NCBI GenBank assembly: GCA_007134665.1
Contig: SLKH01000220.1
Span: forward strand, 1-12,307
Origin: Balneolaceae bacterium
Lineage (GTDB): Bacteria; Bacteroidota; Rhodothermia; Balneolales; Balneolaceae
Direction: 5' to 3'
Length of the DNA: 12,307 nt
The position numbers were made by a program, and so were the translations under genes. Shown in pieces: positions 7,308-12,307 of the stretch (positions within the stretch are counted from its first letter, which is position 1; every line of letters begins with the position of its first letter). The notes below the pieces were generated by a model. It had not been told where the DNA came from. It made no database searches and saw only the letters and a program-made list of their open reading frames with translations.

Positions 7308-8780
7308 CTATATCACTTTATTCATTATCTGTCTGATCAGCAAATTGAAATCGTCTGAGAGTTTCAGCCACCAGACAGGAAAGATAAAAAATAGTACTAC
7401 TATGACTGTGGTTGCCATGATGTTTGGGATAATGGAAAGTTTGGGCAGTATTGAAATCAGGAGAAGTGAGATTGCTGAAAATAGTATCAGCCACAGGTAA
7501 CTCAATGAAAACGGCTGCATGGAAAATTTTTTCCATACGAAGATGTATTTGATCAGGTTGTATAAAAAAATGGAGAGCATGGTTGCAATTGCCGCACCCT
7601 GTATCCCGAATTCCGGTATTAGAATGAGATTACTGGAAACTGTAAACAGAATCAGCAGCAGGTTGGTAAACAGGTCAAACCGATAATATTTTGAAGTGAC
7701 AATGATACTGCCATTTATTCCTGTTGCCATGTCAAAGAGCTTGCCGAATCCGATAAAAAGTACCACATATTTTCCATCAGCATACACATCCGGAAGAAGA
7801 TTGAGAAGTTGTTCAGTATTGACCCAAACAAGCAGCAAGATCAATGTGCCTGCAATGGTTTGGTTGAGGGAGGTTTTGCGATAAATTTTTTCAACTTCAC
7901 TCCAGTTTCGCTGATGGATGAAATCCGCGATCAGTGGAGTTGCTATTTTTTCAATGGCCCGCTGGGGCACAGTTATCACCGTGCCGATATAGAATGCAAT
8001 TGCATAAATCGCAGTTTGATCCAGCCCACTGAGTGAACCCAGCATCAATATATCCACATTCCAGACAACGACGGTAGTCAGCCCCCCTAATAGTGTATAT
8101 AGTCCGTAACTGGCCATTCCCCGTGCAAGGGTTTTTCGCAAGACTGTAAATCGTGGCGTAATTCTGAACTCATCAAGCCGGATCAGTGTGATTATCAGCA
8201 ATAAGGGCTGAATACCGTACGCAAGGGCAAACAGCAGGATAAAAGCCTGGAATGAGATCAATCCAAAAAAATAGATTGCGAGGATCAGGATAACAACTGA
8301 CCTGAGGACGATTTCCGAGATCATGGATCCGGTAATGGAATCCCTTAGCGATCGAAGATAGCTATTCAGTACCTCAAAGTAGAGAATAAATAGCGTGAGC
8401 GGCAGTATGTATATATAAAAATCCACAAATAGCGGGGAGCGGTCGATGTAGAAATCGATGAGAAAATCCCTGAATAACCAAAAAATTAAACTGAAAACCA
8501 GAAATCCTGCAAGGGGTATGATCAGTGAAAGAAACAAGAGGCTGTGCTGTTTCTTTCCGGATCTTTCAAAAACAGGAAAAAACCGGATAATAGTATTACG
8601 GATACCGAGATGAGCAAACTGTGCCCCGATCATGGATGCAGAGATCAATACCCGTGTGAGGCCGTATTGATCAGGATCAAGAATATGAGGGTATAAAAAT
8701 ATCGTTGTAATAAAGCCTAACCCTATACCAATGTAGGTATAGAGGGCATTATACATACTCTGTTTTGCAATGATGCCCAA
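7308..8780 (-). CDS. Wzx-like polysaccharide flippase (MOP superfamily)
   Basis: A 490-residue inner-membrane protein predicted to flip lipid-linked oligosaccharide from the cytoplasmic to the periplasmic face. It is strongly hydrophobic with roughly 12-14 membrane segments. Clear ones lie near 12-30, 80-102, 118-138, 160-172, 176-200, 226-248, 257-272, 308-326, 338-360, 368-388, 393-412, 427-445 and 453-471. The N-terminal pattern (Gly-rich first helix, then ILDPDQYGLTRVL) and the VDILMLGSLSG block near 242-252 are typical of polysaccharide-biosynthesis MATE-like proteins. Length suits the family. The start at 8780 gives a full first helix. The gene is transcribed away from the plus-strand GT4 across a 136-bp shared upstream region, beside two glycosyltransferases. 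This supports a role in surface-glycan export. The exact glycan is unknown. Confidence 0.92.
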   Translation of the reverse strand: MGIIAKQSMYNALYTYIGIGLGFITTIFLYPHILDPDQYGLTRVLISASMIGAQFAHLGIRNTIIRFFPVFERSGKKQHSLLFLSLIIPLAGFLVFSLIFWLFRDFLIDFYIDRSPLFVDFYIYILPLTLFILYFEVLNSYLRSLRDSITGSMISEIVLRSVVILILAIYFFGLISFQAFILLFALAYGIQPLLLIITLIRLDEFRITPRFTVLRKTLARGMASYGLYTLLGGLTTVVVWNVDILMLGSLSGLDQTAIYAIAFYIGTVITVPQRAIEKIATPLIADFIHQRNWSEVEKIYRKTSLNQTIAGTLILLLVWVNTEQLLNLLPDVYADGKYVVLFIGFGKLFDMATGINGSIIVTSKYYRFDLFTNLLLILFTVSSNLILIPEFGIQGAAIATMLSIFLYNLIKYIFVWKKFSMQPFSLSYLWLILFSAISLLLISILPKLSIIPNIMATTVIVVLFFIFPVWWLKLSDDFNLLIRQIMNKVI

Positions 8781-8786
8781 CGGCAG

Positions 8787-8839
8787 TTGTCTGGTTCAGG
8801 TTCAGCGTTATAATAGCAAATCGGATTGATTGAAAACAA
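8787..8839. promoter_or_regulatory. Possible divergent promoters between flippase and GT4 genes
   Basis: The 136-bp gap between divergent genes must drive both. On the plus strand TTGTCT (8787-8792) and TATAAT (8809-8814) are 16 bp apart. On the minus strand TTGTTT (8839-8834) and TATTAT (8815-8810) are 18 bp apart. The two -10 boxes would overlap, so the promoters would compete. These are matches to the generic sigma-70 consensus; Bacteroidota primary sigma factors prefer different boxes, so confidence is low. Confidence 0.25.
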
Positions 8840-8916
8840 AACCACTTTGAAATGATATATTCAAGCTGAAACAGTATGACAATAAATGACGATGAATAAA
8901 ATTACTGCCTGAACAG

Positions 8917-10128
8917 ATGCGAATCGGAATGATCATGGATACGTCGTTTCCACCTGATGCAAGAGTGGAAAATGAAGCGATTACCCTGATGGAAAATGGT
9001 TATGAAGTGGTACTGTTTCACATTGATTATGAAGGGAAACCGGAAAGGGATGAGCATCACGGAATTCAGATCTTCAGAGTTTATGCAGGCCCTCTATTAT
9101 ACAAATTGTCAGCCCTTGTATATACAATTCCAGTATTTACCCGGATAGTTAAAACGAAGATAGATCATTTTATAAATGAGTATAAACCGGACATGCTTCA
9201 CATACACGATATGGTCATTGCTGAATCGGTGTTTCAAGCAAATCAAAAATACCAGCTTCCGGTAGTTCTTGATTTACATGAAAACCGACCTGAAATCATG
9301 AAACTTTACAAGCATGTGAATCAGTGGCCTGGCAACTGGCTCATCAACCTTAAAAAATGGAAAGAAAAACAGAGAGAGTTCATGGAAAAAGCAGATCATG
9401 TGATTTTGGTTACAGAGGAAGCAAGAATTGCTGCTAATATCAGTAATCGGATACCCCTGGATAAAATTACCGCAGTCCCGAATGTAGTCAGGTTTGACCG
9501 ATTTGATACACATGCTGAATCGAATGAAGTCCGTAAATTCACAGAGGGAAAATTTACCATGCTCTATATTGGAGACACCTCTCTGAGGCGCGGTACCTTA
9601 TCAGTACTAAAGGCTGTTAATCGAATCAGGGATTTAGTACCTGAGCTTCAAATGGTGTTTGTTGGAAGCAGCAGTCAGGACGAACAGCTCAATAAATATG
9701 TAAATCAGAATGGTTTGAATAATGTAGTATCATTTGAAGGCTGGCAAGACCCTGAGCGGTTACCAGCTTATATCAATGCTTCGGAACTTTGTCTGTCACC
9801 GTTACTGCGAAACCCTCATCATGATACTACTTATGCCAACAAGCTTTTTCAGTATATGGCTGCAGGAAAACCGGTTATTGCAAGTGATTGTCCGGCACAA
9901 AAAGCTGTGATTGAACAAGCAAAATGTGGTTTGATTTATAAAGCCGGTTCCCCGGATGATCTGGCAGAAAAAATTCTTGAATTATATAAGAATCCCGAAA
10001 AAAGAAAAATAATGGGACGAAATGGGGAAGCAGCTGTCAGGAAGCACTGGAATTGGGATGTAACCGGAGTGGAATTGCTGAAAGCTTATAAAGCTACAAT
10101 ATCTTCATCCGGATTGAAGGAATTATGA
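8917..10128 (+). CDS. Glycosyltransferase family 4 protein (GT-B fold)
   Basis: A 403-residue cytoplasmic or membrane-associated glycosyltransferase, predicted to add a sugar from a nucleotide-sugar donor to a lipid-linked glycan. The N-terminal Rossmann half begins MIMDTSFPPDARVENEA (6-22) and contains PDMLHIHD (91-98) and LDLHENRPE (118-126). The C-terminal GT4 half starts with LYIGDTSLRRG (216-226) and carries TTYANKLFQYMAAGKPVIAS (304-323). In the classical EX7E motif both glutamates are replaced (Thr304, Gln312). The KLFQYM variant recurs in a subset of Bacteroidota GT4 enzymes, so this need not mean inactivity. It is the only plus-strand gene inside an otherwise minus-strand glycan cluster. 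Its last 6 bp overlap the end of the methyltransferase gene tail-to-tail. In-frame Met codons at residues 5 and 7 are alternative starts, but the first gives the complete beta strand. Confidence 0.93.
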   Translation: MRIGMIMDTSFPPDARVENEAITLMENGYEVVLFHIDYEGKPERDEHHGIQIFRVYAGPLLYKLSALVYTIPVFTRIVKTKIDHFINEYKPDMLHIHDMVIAESVFQANQKYQLPVVLDLHENRPEIMKLYKHVNQWPGNWLINLKKWKEKQREFMEKADHVILVTEEARIAANISNRIPLDKITAVPNVVRFDRFDTHAESNEVRKFTEGKFTMLYIGDTSLRRGTLSVLKAVNRIRDLVPELQMVFVGSSSQDEQLNKYVNQNGLNNVVSFEGWQDPERLPAYINASELCLSPLLRNPHHDTTYANKLFQYMAAGKPVIASDCPAQKAVIEQAKCGLIYKAGSPDDLAEKILELYKNPEKRKIMGRNGEAAVRKHWNWDVTGVELLKAYKATISSSGLKEL

Positions 10129-10650
10129 ATTCTTTACCGCTTCAACAATATACCATCGGGGTGTGATAAGCCTGAAGAGAGGCCGTATACCAATTTTTTT
10201 CACCGGGTTGGTCCATTTTTTCCGGCGAATGATCTTCCACCCGGCATGTTCAAGCAGCCAATCAAATTGCCAGTCTTCAAATTCATGAAAATGACTGTCC
10301 CAGGGATCATCCGGATTTCTGTATGCAGCAGCAAACCATAAGTCGAGCGGAACCGATGCAAATAACCTGTCAGCCTGTAAGTGCTCAAGTACTGATAATG
10401 GATTTAACAGATGTTCGAATATTTCAAATGCTGTGACGATTTCAGTTTTATATTTTTGCAAATTTTCGGGATTTTTGTCGAGATCAAAATCGGTATTTTG
10501 AACTGAAAACCCGTTTTCTTCCAGAATACCAGAAAATGGATTCCGGCTTCCAAGATCGAGTATGGAGGCCGGCGGCTGAATACTCTGTGATATAAACTGC
10601 AGGGTCAGATTATATCGTCTGTGATGTGATTGGTTGCTATCGTGTGACAT
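10123..10650 (-). CDS. Small class I SAM-dependent methyltransferase
   Basis: A 175-residue cytoplasmic protein with a compact Rossmann methyltransferase core. Motif I is ILDLGSRNPFS (30-40), and acidic residues follow strand 2 (DFDLD, 54-58). The UbiG-like motif TAFEIFEHLLNP (73-84) and the late block HFHEFEDWQFDWLLEHAGW (120-138) are characteristic. The motif I glycine pattern is reduced (LGSRN rather than the fuller GXGXG), which is common in small sugar or glycan methyltransferases. The length is at the low end for a class I enzyme, but the fold elements are all present. It starts 11 bp after the stop of the upstream GT4 on the same strand, which suggests translational coupling. It likely methylates a sugar of the glycan built by its neighbours; the substrate is inferred from context only. 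Confidence 0.8.
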   Translation of the reverse strand: MSHDSNQSHHRRYNLTLQFISQSIQPPASILDLGSRNPFSGILEENGFSVQNTDFDLDKNPENLQKYKTEIVTAFEIFEHLLNPLSVLEHLQADRLFASVPLDLWFAAAYRNPDDPWDSHFHEFEDWQFDWLLEHAGWKIIRRKKWTNPVKKIGIRPLFRLITPRWYIVEAVKNS

Positions 10651-10661
10651 TTCCCGGAATG

Positions 10662-11945
10662 TTATTCATCTGAATTTTCTACGATTAAAGCTGCAAGATT
10701 TTTGGTTAATGTAATTCTTGAGTATTTATGAGAAACCATTTGATCTGCAGAAATACCATGAGCTTTGTGTTCTGACAAAGTTATAATGGCCTTTTTGATC
10801 GATTCAAAATCATTGAATCCGCACGCAATCCCGGCATCTTCCTGTTTAATAATTTTAGCACTATCCCCATTTTCAGGGCCAAGCATTAAAATAGGGCGGC
10901 CCGTTCCGATATATTCAAATAGTTTGCCGGGGATGTGGTGCTGAATATCTTCAACATCGGGAATGGATAACAAAAGGATGTTTGCGTCAGACATTTTTTG
11001 AATGGCAATTTTATGAGGCAAATAGTCTTTGATAGAAACGATCTTGTGCAGCTTATATTTATGAATCAGTTTCTGTAAACCCGGATGGTTATCACCGATA
11101 AATTCAACAGTAAGATTGATGGTGTCAGATACCGATTTAACGGCTCTGAGAAATGCTTCCGGTACCGCTGCTTCCCCGATATTGCCGATATGGCGAATGA
11201 GTGTACCTTTCGATGTTCTATCGGGTGGATTAATCCCTTTAAAATCATCCGGATCGAAACCGTTCGTAATAACCCTGTAACCACGCTCTACGATTTTCCT
11301 GAAGCTTTCAGCCTGTGAGTTACTGACTACGATCACTTCATCTGCTTTGGACAGTATAGATTTCTCCAGCTTCTCATCAACCTGTTCGGCAATCGATGTC
11401 CGTGGCAATATCTGGTTATAATAGACCTGCGACCAGGGGTCCCGAAAATCAGCAAGCCACCGTATATTCTGTTTCTGACGGAGATGCTTTCCTATGAAAT
11501 GCACAGAATGAGGTGGCCCTGTAGTAATTACGGTTTGGATGTTAAAGTCTCTGACCAGATCTTCTGCTTTCAATCGTGCAGTAATTAACCATCCCGCCCG
11601 GGCATCCGGAATAAATACATTCGCTCTGATCCAGCTTCCGATTGAAGAACGGAATGTCTCGCCCTCAAGCTCAATTGTCGGCTTGATCGACTCTGCTTTT
11701 TCCCCACTCAACCCGGCATAAATGCCAAACGGTTCAATCGTCCGGGTTTTATAAATTTTGAGATTGTCCGGAATTTCCTCTTTAAGTGTCGGATCCTGGA
11801 TTGGGTAAGTCGGGTTTTTTACAGTTAAAATGATGGGTTCGATATCAAACGCAGGCAGATATTTGGCAAATTTCAGGTATCTCTGAACGCCCGGCCCGCC
11901 ACTTGGTGGCCAATAATAGGTTGCAATGAGTACTTTAGCTTTCAT
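10662..11945 (-). CDS. Glycosyltransferase family 4 protein (GT-B fold)
   Basis: A 427-residue glycosyltransferase distinct from the plus-strand GT4. Its N-terminus, VLIATYYWPPSGGPGVQRYL (5-24), is the characteristic glycine-rich acceptor-side loop of a large Bacteroidota GT4 group. TTGPPHSVHFIG (141-152) and WLADFRDPW (163-171) follow in the N-terminal domain. The C-terminal half has the RHIGNIGE strand (251-258) and KLFEYIGTGRPIL (341-353), with Glu344 as the second glutamate of the EX7E motif. The first position of that motif is His336. It would transfer a sugar from a nucleotide donor to a growing lipid-linked glycan. The start codon overlaps the end of the YfhO-family gene by 11 bp, so translation is probably coupled. 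The methyltransferase follows after 11 bp, making a tight three-gene unit. Donor and acceptor are unknown. Confidence 0.93.
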   Translation of the reverse strand: MKAKVLIATYYWPPSGGPGVQRYLKFAKYLPAFDIEPIILTVKNPTYPIQDPTLKEEIPDNLKIYKTRTIEPFGIYAGLSGEKAESIKPTIELEGETFRSSIGSWIRANVFIPDARAGWLITARLKAEDLVRDFNIQTVITTGPPHSVHFIGKHLRQKQNIRWLADFRDPWSQVYYNQILPRTSIAEQVDEKLEKSILSKADEVIVVSNSQAESFRKIVERGYRVITNGFDPDDFKGINPPDRTSKGTLIRHIGNIGEAAVPEAFLRAVKSVSDTINLTVEFIGDNHPGLQKLIHKYKLHKIVSIKDYLPHKIAIQKMSDANILLLSIPDVEDIQHHIPGKLFEYIGTGRPILMLGPENGDSAKIIKQEDAGIACGFNDFESIKKAIITLSEHKAHGISADQMVSHKYSRITLTKNLAALIVENSDE

Positions 11946-12307
11946 CGGATTCTGCCGGCCTTCGCCGTTTAATCCAACCGGCGAAAAGGAACAGGCCGAT
12001 ACCCCATTGAATCAGGTTTGCTGCCCAACTGATACGCGATCCCATGATATGTGAGCGCGGGTGAAACTCAAGTTCAAGATGGTGATCACCTGCCGGGATT
12101 TCAAATCCTCTTAACAGGTAGTTGGTTTTGTAAATCGGGATTTCTTCACCATTCAACCTGGCAATCCAGCCGGGGGGATAGTAAATTTCACTTAATACCA
12201 TGAATCCGGGTGTAGTTCTGCTCAGTTCAAATTCCATTCTGCGGGCTGTATAAGACAGAATATGAATTTCAGCACCGGGGTCTTCAGCCGCTTCAATTGA
12301 ATCAAAA
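11935..12307 (-). CDS. YfhO-family membrane protein, 3' part only
   Basis: The C-terminal 123 residues of a larger protein whose 5' end lies beyond the right edge. The frame stays open through the edge: codons upstream of the internal Met at 12237 read FDSIEAAEDPGAEIHILSYT. The segment VLSEIYYPPGWIARLNGEEI, followed by YLLRGFEIPAGDHHLELEF, is the hallmark periplasmic C-terminal domain of YfhO proteins. A final membrane helix (ISWAANLIQWGIGLFLFAGW) and a basic cytoplasmic tail come last. YfhO proteins are large polytopic glycosyltransferase-like proteins; the B. subtilis member takes part in glycosylating lipoteichoic acid from a lipid-linked sugar. Here it is the upstream member of the YfhO-GT4-methyltransferase unit. 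It overlaps the GT4 start by 11 bp. Its substrate is not deducible. Confidence 0.85.
   Translation of the reverse strand, partial: FDSIEAAEDPGAEIHILSYTARRMEFELSRTTPGFMVLSEIYYPPGWIARLNGEEIPIYKTNYLLRGFEIPAGDHHLELEFHPRSHIMGSRISWAANLIQWGIGLFLFAGWIKRRRPAESDES

Noticed and set aside
12235..12237. Met codon at 12237 as the start of a 100-residue protein
   Set aside because: The same frame stays open to the window edge, and the upstream residues fit the YfhO C-terminal domain, so this is an internal methionine of a truncated gene.
1..12307. Mobile element, prophage, CRISPR, toxin-antitoxin or defence system
   Set aside because: No transposase, integrase, repeat-spacer array, nuclease or small toxin pair is seen; all genes belong to metabolism or glycan synthesis.

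Overview
The window is 12.3 kb of ordinary-looking chromosomal DNA from a Bacteroidota-like bacterium. A Balneolota or Rhodothermota relative is my best guess. The grounds are a very large ThuA / PQQ sugar dehydrogenase / PKD / cytochrome c lipoprotein (a familiar Bacteroidota architecture), start codons without clear Shine-Dalgarno sequences, a Bacteroidota-style GT4 and YfhO glycan cluster, and a TRAP-type binding protein, which is uncommon in classical Bacteroidetes. The taxonomic call is inference, since no rRNA or marker gene is present. Coding density is high, and I see no tRNA, rRNA, CRISPR array, insertion sequence or phage gene.

Left part (1-4634 and on to 6059): carbohydrate oxidation and uronate use. 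One plus-strand gene (162-3617) encodes a secreted or surface lipoprotein joining ThuA, soluble-glucose-dehydrogenase-like, PKD, class I cytochrome c and a C-terminal sugar-binding-like domain. It converges on a minus-strand pair, uxaC (glucuronate/galacturonate isomerase) followed 21 bp later by a DctP-type TRAP solute-binding lipoprotein. That pair is probably one operon for uronate uptake and first-step catabolism. A perfect 10-bp CG-centred palindrome of LacI/GalR type lies about 30 bp upstream of uxaC. The TRAP membrane subunits (DctQ/DctM) are not in the window.

Middle (6060-7273): a 227-bp intergenic region holds the operator and two further inverted repeats, followed by a PIG3-type NAD(P)H:quinone oxidoreductase gene.

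Right part (7308-12307): a polysaccharide assembly cluster. It holds a Wzx-type flippase (minus), a divergent GT4 glycosyltransferase (plus), a small SAM methyltransferase (minus), a second GT4 glycosyltransferase (minus) and the 3' end of a YfhO-family membrane protein (minus, running off the right edge). The YfhO, GT4 and methyltransferase genes overlap or lie within 11 bp of each other, so they are probably co-transcribed. The plus-strand GT4 ends tail-to-tail with the methyltransferase, overlapping it by 6 bp. Together these genes would build, methylate and flip a lipid-linked surface glycan.

I found no convincing new biological system. The points most worth checking are the orphan DctP next to uxaC with its predicted LacI-type operator, the multi-domain redox lipoprotein, and several intergenic hairpins.
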